Assembly: GCF_037392515.1 (NCBI RefSeq)
Contig: NC_090282.1
Coordinates: forward strand, 54,336,843 to 54,400,842
DNA: 64,000 bases
Reading direction: 5' to 3'
Source of the DNA: Haliotis asinina
Taxonomy: Eukaryota; Mollusca; Gastropoda; Lepetellida; Haliotidae
Shown here: one piece after another, positions 36,722 to 50,612 of the stretch
How positions within the stretch are numbered: the stretch's first letter is position 1
How the letters are laid out: the number at the start of each line of letters is the position of its first letter
Notes under the pieces: generated by a model
Seen by the model: the letters and a program-made list of their open reading frames with translations, nothing else
Told to the model about the DNA's origin: nothing
Database searches by the model: none
Made by a program: the position numbers and the translations under genes

Positions 36722-39140
36722 AAATCTTACTCTACATCCCTGACCAGATGCTCCACCCCTGACCAAATTCTACATCCCTGACCAAATCCTTCATGCCTGA
36801 CCACATGCTACATCCTGACTAGTACCTGCGTCTCTGACCAGATACAAATCTCTGACCAGATCCTACAAAACGCAAAACATGTTGTTAATGCCAACGGAGA
36901 TCCTTCGTCACTGACCACATCCTACATTCCTAACCAGATCCTACGTCAGTGACCAGATCTTACCTCCTTGACCAGACCCTACATTCCTGACCAGATCCAA
37001 CACCCCTGACCGGACACTGCATCCCTGTCGAGATCCAACATCCCTGTCCAGATCCAATATCCCTGGCTAGACCCTATACCTTTGACCATATGCTGCACCC
37101 CTGACCAGATTTAACATCCCTGTTCAGATCCTGTATCCCTGACTCGACCCTATACCCCGACCAGATGCTACATCCCTGACCAGATTCTGCATACCTGACC
37201 AGATCCAACACCCCTGACTAGAATCCGCACCCCTCACCAATATCCTACATCCCTGACCAGATCCAAAACCTCTGACTAGAATCTGCACCCCTCACCAATA
37301 TCCTGCATCCCTAACCAGATCCAACACCCCTGACTTGAATCTGCACCCTCACCAATATCCTGCATCCTTAACCAGATCCAACACCCCTGACGTGGGTCTG
37401 CACCCCTCACCAATATCCTACATCGCTGACTAGATGCTACGTGTACATCCTTGACCAGATCCTACATTACTGACCAGATGCTACGTGTACATCCTTGACC
37501 AAATCCTACATTACTGACCAGATGCTACGTGTACACCCTTGACCAGATCCTACATTACTGACCAGATGCTACGTGTACACCCTTGACCAGATCCTACATC
37601 GCTGACTAGATGCTATGTGTACATACTTGACCAGATCCTACATTACTGACCAGATGCTATGTGTACATCCTTGACCAGATCCTACATCGCTGACTAGATG
37701 CTACGTGTACATCCTTGACCAAATCCTACATTACTGACCAGATGCTACGTGTACACCCTTGACCAGATCCTACATCGCTGACTAGATGCTATGTGTACAT
37801 ACTTGACCAGATCCTACATTACTGACCAGATGCTATGTGTACACCCTTGACCAGATCCTACATTACTGACCAGATGCTATGTGTACATCCTTGACCAGAT
37901 CCTACATTACTGACCAGATGCTATGTGTACATCCTTGACCAGATCCTACATCGCTGACTAGATGCTATGTGTACATCCTTGACCAGATCCTACATTACTG
38001 ACCAGATGCTACGTGTACACCCCTCACCAATATCCTACATCCCTAACCAGATCCAAAACCTCTGACTAGAATCTGCACCCCTCACCAATATCCTGCATCC
38101 CTAACCAGATCCAACACCCCTGACTTGAATCTGCACCCCTCACCAATATCCTGCATCCTTAACCAGATCCAACACCCCTGACGTGAGTCTGCACCCCTCA
38201 CCAATATCCTACATCGCTGACTAGATGCTACGTGTAGATCCTTGACCAGATCCTACATTACTGACCAGATGCTACGTGCACATCCTTGACCAAATCCTAC
38301 ATTACTGACCAGATGCTACGTGTACACCCTTGACCAGATCCTACATTACTGACCAGATGCTACGTGTACACCCTTGACCAGATCCTACATCGCTGACTAG
38401 ATGCTATGTGTACATACTTGACCAGATCCTACATTACTGACCAGATGCTATGTGTACATCCTTGACCAGATCCTACATCGCTGACTAGATGCTACGTGTA
38501 CATCCTTGACCAGATCCTACATTACTGACCAGATGCTACGTGTACATCCTTGACCAAATCCTACATTACTGACCAGATGCTACGTGTACACCCTTGACCA
38601 GATCCTACATCGCTGACTAGATGCTATGTGTACATACTTGACCAGATCCTAAATTACTGACCAGATGCTATGTGTACACCCTTGACCAGATCCTACATTA
38701 CTGACCAGATGCTACGTGTACATCCTTGACCAGATCCTACATTACTGACCAGATGCTACGTGTACACCCTTGACCAGATCCTACATCGCTGACTAGATGC
38801 TATGTGTACATCCTTGACCAGATCCTACAATACTGACCAGATGCTACGTGTACATCCTTGACCAGATCCTACATCGCTGACTAGATGCTATGTGTACATC
38901 CTTGACCAGATCCTACATTACTGACCAGATGCTACGTGTACATCCTTGACCAGATCCTACATTGCTGACCAGATGCTACGTGTACACCCTTGACCAGATC
39001 CTACATTACTGTCCAGATGCTACGTGTACACCCTTGACCAGATCCTACATTACTGACCAGATGCTACGTGTACATCCTTGACCAGATACTGCATTCGTGA
39101 CCAGCTGGTACAGGTACAACCTTCACCAGGTCCTACGTTC
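36722..39140. repeat. 2.4-kb satellite-like array, 19-22-bp subunit, 44-bp higher-order unit
   Basis: The basic motif (tgaccagatcctacatccc) is degenerate up to about 37430. It then becomes a regular 44-bp unit made of cttgaccagatcctacatta and ctgaccagatgctacgtgta cacc. A block with the ccctcaccaatatcctgcat motif occurs at 37265-37430 and again about 790 bp later at 38055-38220, so a roughly 790-bp segment was duplicated as a whole. Edges (36722-37260 and after 39090) are the most diverged. No open frame of note. Confidence 0.96.
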
Positions 39141-42100
39141 CTGACCAAATCCTTCGTTCCCGACATAGGATAACCGTTGCCAAAGAGTCCGGGAACTGAA
39201 TAACTGCATAGAACATATGTCAGTGCTTCGCGGTGTACAGAATCCCAAGTGTCCAATGGTGTTCAAGCACGGCAGTTATTTGAGGGCTGACACATTATAC
39301 GTGTCATGTAGCATACTGGGGTCACATTGGATAACATGCGTTCTTAGTGAAGACTAAACGAGTAACGACTGCATTTGGTGTGGTGGAGATGTTAAAAATC
39401 CTAAAATATTGGACATAGCATGACATCCCCGGTCATAATACATAGGGTACGAGATGCAGAGTGTTTGCATTCCTGAAAGTGTAGTAATGTTTCCAGTACT
39501 GACAGATATGCTGAACTCCCCTTCCAGGAATGCGTCCACTGCCCATGCACAAACACCCCGACAACGGCCTGCTGGGGGGCGTTTAGGCGGCCTGTCACAC
39601 TGCACACTAGAATCGCCAGATCTTGACAGTGCTCAGACAAGGCAGTCGCCGTGATGGGCGGCTGAGACTCGCGCAAAAACCATTCAGTGATGTCGGGCTG
39701 TGCTATCGGTTCCTAACAGCAATTTAATTTATTTGTTTAAGGCACTGAGTCCATTACCCCATTGTTAAAATAAACTAAATGACACATATGTCAAATTCTG
39801 TGAGTAAGAAAATTAATCCTTTTTTGCATCTTATCACGTTTGCTTATATTTCATGATTTAAACTTGCGGAGATCTGTCGACGGAGTGTTTATCAACTGAT
39901 TCTCAGCATACACCGGGCTTCATGTGCAGTGTATTACTGACAGATTCATAGGTGCCCAATGTCATTTAATTTACCATAACAGTCATACAAATGGATTATA
40001 ATTCAACCAGCATATTTGTCGTCTAGTATGAGACTCTTCAACGCCTTCGAGACGATCTGTCACTAGCATACGAACTTCATACGAGTGTGTCTGGCTGAGT
40101 GAAACGTGCAATACCTCTCCACAGGGTACCTGCAGAAGACGGGAGATACTGGCACATAGATAAGACATACTTCATACAGTCTTCACCACTACGACACAGG
40201 ACACGTTATACTTAGTGCATATAAGTTACATCTCTACCAATCCCAGCTTGATAAGGCCACATAGTGACATACGTGACATGCGTATTATTCTAATACTCTG
40301 GTTTAGCCTGAGTTTGTTAAAATGGCTTGGCGGATCAATTCAGCATATCTGCTTTGACTCATCTTCGCTTCTTCATCTTCTTCATTACACTTCAGTCCCT
40401 CGCGAAAGAGCCATCATATTGTGTCCTCATACGAGGTCGTAGAAGATATCATGTTATATTTCTGTGATTATACATTAACAGATTAATTGTTACCATGTGG
40501 GCTATACTGTGTATACCCTCTTTCTACCGGTCTTTCAATCAGGCCTGCTGAAACCTTGGTACTGTGAGCATGCAGCAACAACATCCTTGTACAGAGATCT
40601 CGACTTTCCTCAGGTACGTGTTGCAATCAGCTGTACATGGGATGTACTCCCATTCACAAACACTGGAGCATGTCTAGCTTCTCTGAACCACAACAGTGGG
40701 TTATACAAATAAATATCATCAAACGAGTGATCTTAATATGATGTTGAGGTGAGAAGCTCTTTACCCTGTCACTGACCAGAGCCTGCTGCCAGTTGCGACT
40801 AGTCAGTTGCGTTACATATACTTGTAGTTTATATTTGTAGTTTATAGAACATTGCTACTATTTCTTGGTGGAATGCTATGCAATAAATATTTTATCTTAT
40901 CTTATACTTCTAAACTCAAGAACATGCCAATTTTGGCTCTAATTACGCCTGGCCCTTGTAGTTCCAGGGTTTGATACACACGCGTGATTGTCTGACAGAT
41001 GATGGTAGATATTATCCCAAGGCTGCGACCATACATTAGGTGGCAACCGCAGTCGTTCTATAACACCTACAGCGGCAGACTCGGTATCAGTGGTAAGATA
41101 GCACAATTCAGCAAAGATATGACTCACGTTTATTGCCAGTATGGCTAATTTTTGATATACGAAATTGTTGAACTGGACACCGTTTACTTTTCTTTCCACA
41201 AGGTATGAATATCAGAGGTTGTATTGTAAGCAATGATCGTTTATGATTTAAGTGACAGGATATGTGTAATGCAGTGAACCCCCTCCCGGCTATCATAACA
41301 GTTGTATTGACACAGTATCATTTGACGGCGCTAGATATAACATGGACACAAAGATCCATGGGCGTTTACTCTTGCTTCCATCCATGCGGCATGACACCCC
41401 ACCACTGAGCAGGTTTGATAAGCCCTGTCTTATGTTCTCTCTGGATAGAGACATGGAAACACCAAAATGGACTGCGTAAGCTAATTCTCTTGCAGGTAGA
41501 CATGTAGACCGAAAGTGTGAACGCTCAATACAGGCGGCTTATATCACAGTTGAGATCCGTGAGATATACTTGTTCATCTTCAGCAGAAACTACACAGCGT
41601 ATACGAAGCCAACTGATTGCAGGTTCCTCACACCCTGCACTATCGACTAGTATATAATGTGTATGTATTTTCTTGACATATATGACATGTATGTACATGT
41701 CACGGTGTTACAGGTATATGGACAGATACATAGGAAGCAAGATTATCTTCTGTAACATCGAAGTTCGTGTTCCTGGTAATACAGAAGTTGGCATAGATAA
41801 ATTTACCATCTTTGTATGTATTACTTCTAATTGTAATTGAAAGAGTTTTCTGTTCACCTGGATTGAACATATTTCATATCTCTAAACACAGGCACAGACC
41901 CGAACCAAATCAGAGGCACATAGCAACAATGCGTCCTCTATATGATGCGTATCTTGTAACTAATCACCGATGCTGGTTTAAATTCCGTGTCAAATGTATG
42001 TCACATATACACAGTGTATGAAGACTTCATCACATTGGAGACGATTCAATGCAGAAATCATCTCGCAGTGATGTTCAACAACCATGGACGAAACCAAACC

Positions 42101-42623
42101 TTGCAGATGTCAGCTAACACAATCACTTCCCGCCAAACACTTTTATATTTTCATCACATTACTTGGCATGGCTTCAAAACAACACATGCCGTGCAACATT
42201 TCCCTAAGCGTACTGCAGGTGCGGTCAGCTCGAGTAAGCTCTATCAACAGCTTGGCGCTGGGGCTACCTATAGGTCCCAACCTCTCAGGAAAGGCCACAC
42301 AGAGCGGAGAAAGTACCTGGAACAAAGTGGTGTTGGTAAATGCCACCTGCCCTTTAGCCGCTCAAGCAGTTGATGTAACGACCCCACAGGGGATCAAAAG
42401 CTCTTAAGGGGAACATCTCTGATTCTACCACAGGACGTTTGTAAGCTGTGCAGTCAGTGTCTCGTCCCCTGTAGTACATTGTGGCGTCGGTCGGAGTGGA
42501 TTCTTGCCACTCAGACCATCTGGGAGGAGAAGACGGGAAACACGGAATTATTCTGGCATAAGCAGTGCAGGCTTTCATTTGGCATTTGTTTAGTTGCTTT
42601 ATATTATGTCTGTACATCCCGCG
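39141..42623. other. Non-coding stretch, 3.5 kb
   Basis: No recognised gene, RNA or element. The longest frames (42084-42407, 107 codons; 41987-42373, 128 codons; 39401-39676, 91 codons) lack domains. Ends in the array below. Confidence 0.4.
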
Positions 42624-45600
42624 GTTATGTTTAGAACAAAGGTATCCACGGTTCCATCACTACACACCTCCGTCACCACGTAACCCTCAAACCCACCACT
42701 ACTGAGTTAATTGTTACCCTCAACCCTACCACTACTGAGATCATTGTTACCCTCACCCCTACCACTACTGAACTCACTGTTAGCTTCACCCCTACCACCA
42801 CTGAGTTTATTCATACTCTCACCCCCACAACTACTAAGATCATTGTTACCCTCACCCCCACCACTACTGAGCTCATTCTTACCCTCACACCCACAACTAC
42901 TGAGTTCATTGATACCCTCACCCCTACCTCTACTGAAATCATTGTTACCCTCACCCTACCACTACTGGGTTCATTGTTACCCTCACTCCCACCACTACTG
43001 TACTCACCGTTACCTTCACCCCCACTACTGAGTTCACCGTTGCCCTCACCCCTACTGCTACTGAGTTCATTGTTAGTCTCACCCCTACCACTACTGAGTT
43101 CATTGTTACCCTCGCCCCCACCACTACTGAGATCATTGTTACCCTCACTCCCACCACTACTGAGCATTGTTAGTTTCACCCCTACCACCACTGAGTTTAT
43201 TCATACTCTCACCCCCACAACTACTGAGATCATTGTTACCCTCACCCCCACCACTACTGAGTTCATTCGTACCATCACACCCACCACTACTGAGATCATT
43301 GTTACCCTCATCCCCACCACTACTCAGTTCATTGTTGCCCTCACCCCCACCACTACTCAGTTCATTCATACCCTCACCCCTACCACTCCTGAGGTCACCG
43401 CTACCCTCACCCCTACCACTACTGAGTTCATTGATACCCTCACCGTTACCACTACTGAGATCATTGTTACCCTCACCCCCACCACTACTGTACTCACCGT
43501 TACCCTCACCCCTACCACTACTGAGTTAATTGATACCCTCACCCCTACCACTACTGAGTTCACCGTTACCTACTGCTACTCAGTTCATTGTGACCCTAAC
43601 CCCTACAACTACTGAGTTCATTGTTACCCTCACCCCCCAGACTACTGAGCTCACTGTTACCCTCACCCCCACCACTACTGAGGTCATTTCTACCCTCACC
43701 CCTACGACTACTGAAATCATTGTTACTCTCACCCTACCACTACTGAGTTCATTGTTACCCTCACTCCCACCACTACTGTACTCACCGTTACCTTCACCCC
43801 CCACTACTGAGTTCACCGTTGCCCTCACCCCTACTGCTACTGAGTTCACTGTTAGTCTCACCTCCACCACTACTGAGCTCATTGTTACCCTCGCCCCCAC
43901 CACTACTGAGTTCATTCTTACCCTCACACCCACCACTACTGAGTTCATTCTTACCCTCACACCCACAACTACTGAGATCATTCTTACCCTCAACCCACCA
44001 CTACTGAGCTCATTGTTCCCCTCACGCCTACCACTACTGAGATCATTGTTACCCTCACCCCCACCACTACTGACTTCATTGTTACCCCCGCCTCCACCAC
44101 CACTGAGTTCAATGTTACCCTCACCCCCACCACTACTGATCTCACTGTTAGCCTCACCCCTACCACCACTGAGTTCAGTGATACCCTCACCCCTACCACC
44201 ACTGAGTTCAGTCATACCTCACCCCACCACTACTGAGATCATTGTTACCCTCACCGCCACCACGACTGAGATCATTGTTGCCCTCACCCCCACCGCTACT
44301 GAGTTCATTTCTACCCTCACCCCTGCTACTACTGAGCTCATTGTTAACCTCACTCCCACCACTACTGAGTTCATTGTTACCCTCGCCCCCACCACTACTG
44401 ACTTCATTGTTACCCTCACCCCCACCACTACTTGGTTCATTGTGACCCCCGCCCCCACCACCACTGAGTTCAATGTTACCCTCACCCCCACCACTACTGA
44501 TCTCACTGTTAGCCTCACCCCTACAACCACTGAGTTCAGTGATACCCTCATCCCCCCCACTACTGAGCTCATTGGTAGCCTCACCCCTACCACTACTGAG
44601 ATCATTGTTACCCTCACCCGCACCGTTACTGAGTTCATTGATACCCTCACCCGTACCACTGCTGAGATCATTGTTATCCTTATTCTACCACCACTGAGTT
44701 CATTGTTACCCTCACCCCCACCACTACTGAGTTCGCCGTTACCCTCACCCCTACTGCTACCGAGTTCATTGTTACCCTCAACGATACCACAACTGAGTTC
44801 ATTGTTACCCTCACCCCCACCACTTATGTTTAGAACAAAGGTATCTACGGTTCCAACACAACACACCTCGGTCACGACTGATTTCCATGTCACCCTCAAA
44901 CCCACCACTACTGAGTTCCATCTTACCATCGACCCCACCACCACTTTGTTTCATCTTACCATCGACTCCCCCTCCACTTGGTTCCTTTTTACCATCGACC
45001 TCACCACCATTTTGTTCCATTTTCCCACCACTTAGTTTCATCTTACTATCGACCCCACCACCACTTTGCTCCATCTTACTATCGACCCCTCACCCCCACC
45101 ACTACTAAGATCATTGTTACCCTCACCCCCGCCGTTACTGAGTTCATTGATACCCTCACCCCTACCACTACTGAGATCATTGTTATCCTTATTCTACCAC
45201 CACTGAGTTCACTGTTACCCTCACCCCCACCGTTACTGAGTATATTGCTACCCTCACCCCTACCACTACTGAGATCATTGTTACCCTCACCCCTACCACT
45301 ACTGAGATCATTGTTACTCTCACCCCTACCACTACTGAGATCATTGTTACTCTCACCCCTACCACTACTGAGATCATTGTTACCCTCATCCCCAACCACC
45401 ACTGAGTTCATTGTTACCCTCACCCCCACCACTACTGAGTTCACCGTTACCCTCACCCCTACTGCTACCGAGTTCATTGTTACCCTCAACGATACCACAA
45501 CTGAGTTCATTGTTACCCTCACCCCCACCACTTATGTTTAGAACAAAGGTATCTACGGTTCCATCACAACACATCTCGGTCACGACTGATTTCCACGTAA

Positions 45601-45832
45601 CTCTCAAACCCACCACTACTGAGTTCCATCTTACCATCGACCCCACCACCACTTTGTTTCACCTTACCATCGGCCCCACCACCACTTTGTTTCATCTTAC
45701 CATCGACCCGACCACCACTTTGTTCCATTTTGCCATTGGCCCCAGCACCACTTAGTTTCATCTTACCATCGATCCTACCACCACTTAGTTCCATCTTACC
45801 AACGACCCCACCACCATGCACCATCATGGTAT
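42624..45832. repeat. 3.2-kb 33-bp minisatellite with Thr/Pro-rich reading
   Basis: The unit accctcacccctaccactac tgagttcattgtt (33 bp, about 95 copies) reads VTLTPTTTEFI in one plus frame and LPSPPPLLSSL in another. The minus strand is also open. The longest frame is 43530-45035 (501 codons). The Thr-rich reading resembles mucin-type O-glycosylated repeats. Several 1-2-base indels (for example near 42952, 43160, 43738 and 44216) move the reading between frames, no signal peptide or unique domain precedes it, and all frames stay open only because 33 is a multiple of 3. A unique-looking segment, ttatgtttagaacaaaggta tc.acggttcca, recurs at 42624, 44825 and 45533 and marks super-repeats (the last two 708 bp apart). 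I read it as a minisatellite first and a gene exon only as a remote option. Confidence 0.93.
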
Positions 45833-45924
45833 CCTTTAGGGCAAAAGAAAGTACACATTTGACACTTGTCCCGCGACTGTGTTGATTACTCTGCTATGTG
45901 ACTATGCGACCGTCCATGACTATT

Positions 45925-46805
45925 GGCACATCCATTAAACACCTACACCTGGAGAGAGAATCTTATTGATCAGATGCATGTCAGTCATACTTCCAACAAA
46001 CACCTGCACCTGTAGAGAGAATCTTATTGATCAGATGCATGTCAGTCATACTTCCAATAAACACCTACACCTGGAGAGAGAATCTTATTGATCAGATGCA
46101 TGTCAGTCATACTTCCAATAAACACCTACACCTGTAGAGAGAATATTATTGATCAGATGCATGTCAGTCATACTTCCAATAAACACCTACACCTGGAGAG
46201 AGAATCTTACTGATGTGATGCATGTCAGTCATACTTCCAACAAACACCTACACCTGGAGAGAGAATCTTATTGATCAGATGCATGTCAATGGCACTTCCA
46301 ACAAACACCTACACCTGGAGAGAGAATCTTATTGATCAGATGCATGTCAGTCATACTTCCAACAAACACCTACACCTGGAGAGAGAATCTTTTTGATCAG
46401 ATGCATGTCAGTCATACTTCCAATAAACACCTACACCTGGAGAGAGAATCTTCTTGATCAGATGCATGTCAGTCATACTTCCAATAAACACCTGCACCTG
46501 TAGAGAGAATCTTATTGATCAGATGCATGTCAGTCATACTTCCAATAAACACCTACACCTGGAGAGAGAATCTTTTGATCAGATGCATGTCAGTCATACT
46601 TCCAATAAACACCTACACCTGGAGAGAGAATCTTATTGATCAGATGCATGTCAGTCATACTTCCAACAAACACCTACACCTGTAGAGAGAATCTTATTGA
46701 TCAGATGCATGTCAGTCATACTTCCAATAAACACCTACACCTGTAGAGAGAATCTTATTGATCAGATGCATGTTTGCGGCACGTCCTATGAACATCTACA
46801 CCTGG
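45925..46805. repeat. 61-bp minisatellite, about 14 copies
   Basis: Unit: tcttattgatcagatgcatg plus tcagtcatacttccaataaa plus cacctacacctggagagagaa. Alternative forms (tgtagagag/tggagagag, caacaaa/caataaa, cctgcacc/cctacacc) alternate. Follows the 33-bp array with only about 90 bp between. Confidence 0.96.
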
Positions 46806-46832
46806 AGAGAGAAACTGAGATTAACAACTAGT

Positions 46833-47297
46833 CTCTGAAATGAACATATTTTACTGTAAAATGTTCATAGTAAAAAACAAAATAATATAATGAAATGGAG
46901 ACTTTCTCATTTACAGAGACTAAACGATTCTGCAGAGCGATAATTTCTCGCATTTTCCTCTACGTGTGCAAATATTCTTATCACCCATTACTGACACAAT
47001 GCTGAAAGTGTATGTGACAGGACTTTTTATCGCCTGGTATAATCTGGTATAATTTCAGGATTTTAGACAAAAAGATATAACATTGATCACTGCAGTGTAC
47101 ATGAACATGTAGTTTGTTTCTCATACACGACACACATCCATCATATATATATTTATGATTGGTATTATCTACTGTATATTTTGACCGTACTTGTTTTCAT
47201 TTGTATATTGCTGAACCTGAAGTGAAGGAAACCTAGACTTGGCACATTTTCTAGACTTGCGTAGGTTTGCTTGGATATATTTGCTTTAGGGACTATG
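46833..47297 (-). mobile_element. TA-flanked MITE, family B, longer copy
   Basis: Left end TAGTCTCTGAAATGAACATAT and inverted right end TAGTCCCTAAAGCAAATATAT face each other, both preceded by TA. The first ~90 bases and the last ~65 bases are the reverse complement of the 26579-26763 copy. About 310 bases between are unique to this copy. A further internal terminus (catttacagagacta, near 46908-46922) makes the first 90 bp look like a complete mini-element of its own. Confidence 0.6.
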
Positions 47298-49633
47298 GGA
47301 CAGAGAAACATATTGATCAGATGCACGTAACGTTACCTATGGTGCCGCTTCAAATACTCCACTTTCAGATAGCCACGCCCTTTCTCTTTCACCCACTACC
47401 TGAGTTCTAGGATGTAGACACTGGACACTTCAAGCAACATACATCTACACAGCTTTCGAAATACTACAGGTCGCTATCATACTGCTCATCCACACATCCA
47501 CAACCTTATCTGTTCTGTCTATTCAGAAACGAATTTCATTAATCTTTGATTAGAATTTATTTTCGTTTTTTGTTGCTCAAGTAAAAAGTGACGCTTAACG
47601 GACAGATAGTGCTTTATCTACCCACGTGCTTCTCCTTGTTAACATGTCTGGGTTTGGGGTGAACGCAGTCAACCTGAGCACATCCACTCTGTCATCAACA
47701 AACATCAAGTCGTGTTATGAAGATACATGTAGGTATGGAACAAGATCGTATAATGATAAAGGATGAAGAATGTTGCGATATCGCGGTGCCCGGGTTAACG
47801 AGATGTTGGGTGGTGGTGTTGCAAGTCGCTGGGTAAGATGATATCGTCTCGGCAATATGCAAGTTTCAACGACAGCAACAAATAGATGCAGATCATGCAC
47901 AATAAACCCGCAGGGAACGACAGAAATTCTAAATAACAGGCATATGCACTGATCTCACACTGACTGTATGCCATATAGAGATACATTCGCATGTCCATGT
48001 TCTGGGTTACACAGACAGTGTGAGATGTTGCCAGTTTACCGTATTCTGGGTTATGAAAGTGTGACATGGTATTACAGAGACCCATTACACTTTCCCATTG
48101 ACAGTTGCTGGTTTTCTAACCAATACATTCAGACATTCGAGACATTCAGAGACGCGGTTGATTTGAAGGAGAGCCATAAGTTCTGTTGTTTCAAAGTGAT
48201 CGGCATTTACGTATCGAAACATATCCTTTAAACAGGAGTCACTTAGGTGACTTTTCGCAATGAGTCAGTGAAATAAACATGGATCCTTTATCTTTGAAAA
48301 ACGAAAAACCCGAGCAACGCGTGACCGGGCTAAGTAATTAATGGAAGTGTCTGCTTTGCTACATGCATTTTGGTTACTGTTTTGTCTCAATCTAGTTGTC
48401 TAGTTTATTCAGTTTGGAAGTGTGCATTAGTGCATCTCTTGGGTCTTGGATGTCCCGTTTTGTAAAGCAGATCTGAAGTATACGAAAATGTGTAGATTAC
48501 AGATGGCCACTGACCTCGGCAGATCGTCATGATGAGTTAACCATGCAGTTTGACTAAAATGGAATCAGAAGTTCTCGGCGCTTTTGTGTTTGAAGTAGCA
48601 TGACATGCGGTTCTTAATATTTTACGCATAACTGTAAGAACCTTAGGTATGTTTTACATAGTAGAATGATAGAATCTTTTAATGTTTAAATTTCTTATTT
48701 TATTCCCATTCAACAGCTCTGCATAGTAAGCTTCGTAACTCTCAGTCTTCGTAACTCTCAGTCATAGTAAGTCTTCGTAACCCCTACTAATTGTCACACT
48801 GCATGCTTACAACACTTCTTGTCCCAGCTCACGGCCATTTCTGTTGTTCTACTGATTGGTCAAATTGCACAAAGATAACACAGGAACGTTTTGAAAACGT
48901 TTTAAAAACATTTATATTTGTTTTAAAAGCGTTAAAAACGTTAAGTAATGTCCTTAAATGGGATACTGTTTTCTGTTACTTGTTTCTATACCGGAAGCAC
49001 TTCCTGACCCCGAAAACAGGCGAAATGTACTTGAATACATATGTTGTATCCACTACCATGAGTAAGTTCCACTGCAAATAGGCCGGAATCACACAATTAA
49101 ATCACGTAGTTACAAATGATGAAATCTCTTAATATGTTCTGACGAAACTGCTGGGGCCTAAATAATCGTAAATAAGTTTCCAATTTCCCTAAGAAAGAAA
49201 GAAGGCAATATCCACTTTGTGCAAGATGTCACTTTATCTCTGATCAAGTGCAGAACATGAAAGAACAATTTCGATACAATGAGCACTTTATAGGTTATAG
49301 GACAAAATGTTATGCATGTCAGCTTCTTCTTTATTGTCTGGGCTGTTCCTTGCCCCTTCGTCAGTTGGATGCTAACTAACAGCTAAACAGGATATATATA
49401 CTAGTAATGTACACGAAGCCAGAGTGGTGATTTTAAGTATGTATATGCAATTAAAACATAGCAGATGAAATGAGGATTAAAATATACAAAAGCTGGTATG
49501 GTGTTTATACAATGGATTAATCAATAGAAGCCAATGTATTTGATTGGTGTACAATAGTGGGGGGATGATAGACTAACAATTTACAAAAGCTAAGATACTA
49601 AGGGTGGGATGATGATTTAACAGTGGATTAGCA
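47298..49633. other. Non-coding stretch
   Basis: A short direct repeat (cttcgtaactctcagt) near 48730-48780 and an AAAACGTT-rich patch near 48885-48945. No gene recognised. Confidence 0.35.
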
Positions 49634-49762
49634 CATGATTGGCAAACAACAACCATCATAGCATCGAACGTCCATGATTGGCAAACAACAACCATCATAG
49701 CATCGAACGTCCATGATTGGCAAACAACAACCATCATAGCATCGAACGTCCATGATTGGCGA
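49634..49762. repeat. 39-bp tandem repeat, about 3 copies
   Basis: catgattggcaaacaacaac plus catcatagcatcgaacgtc, three full copies and a partial one. The minus-strand frame here reads SWTFDAMMVVVCQ repeats because 39 is a multiple of 3. Confidence 0.95.
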
Positions 49763-50394
49763 CGACGCAAACTCTCAGAAGCGATCAACATCAAGAGATT
49801 AGCCCCACAGATGAACAGAGACCAACGGGTTCACCTACCCAATGCCTGGGAAATCAATTAGACGCAAGTCTGGCTCGACTGTGTGGAATGTTCCATCACA
49901 AGGCATAAGCATTTCAAATCACGAACTATGAAGGATCGTTTCAGTAACGTATGGCCTTTGATGTATAATTATTGCATTTTTAAATGAATTAGATTTGTTA
50001 ACTGATTTCTAAATAGATGAATATTTTGTGATTGGACGTTTAGATGAGTAACTCAGATTGTTAGTGGCAGCACCATCAAGGGGTGTTAAAGTAAAATTAT
50101 TGTCACGGTAAATGTACATTTTTTTAATCGTAGTTTGAAATCTACATTTGGAATTTTAGAGACAGATGCTAGTTTTTTTTCCAAATTACTGTGATGTTCT
50201 AGTTGGTTTTATTGTTCGTCCTTAACAGATTTTTATAATTGACATGTATTTATGGTGAATTTACAACTTTGGTGAACACAACTTTAGCCCATTATATTGC
50301 TAATTACTTGAACCATTACAGACGAAGGGGTGCACAAAGGAAGTGAAAGCTGATTGGATTGAAGATGAAATTTTTTTCTGCTAAGAAGGAGCAA

Positions 50395-50395
50395 C

Positions 50396-50437
<42 letters not shown>
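50395..50437. repeat. (GTCT)n microsatellite
   Basis: About ten tandem GTCT tetramers. Confidence 0.98.
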
Positions 50438-50477
50438 CCTGAATCACATTAGTTTCCCCACTGCCAAGCCATCTCTT

Positions 50478-50612
50478 CAGTGCTAAAACCCTTAATAAAG
50501 CCAGTCTACATTTCCTCAGGCTCGGGTTTTGAATCTCTTGTCTTCCTGGGGCTTCTTTTCAATTTATATGGGCTTGTTTGTTACTATCAAAATCATATAT
50601 ATTCAGGACTAC
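50478..50612 (+). repeat. Dispersed repeat, family A (copy 2)
   Basis: Partner of 11858-11995: gctaaaacccttaataaagc cagtctacatttcctcaggc, gaatctcttgtcttcctggg and a closing atatattcaggact. The two copies are about 80 percent similar by eye. Confidence 0.5.

Noticed and set aside
42084..42407. 107-codon plus-strand frame just before the 33-bp array
   Set aside because: Considered as a leader exon for a mucin-like protein. It has no convincing signal peptide, stops before the array, and no donor/acceptor pair joins it in a supported way.
43580..45827. Minus-strand Gly/Ser/Val-rich frames of 70-241 codons
   Set aside because: Mirror readings of the 33-bp array, broken by the same indels and without start context.
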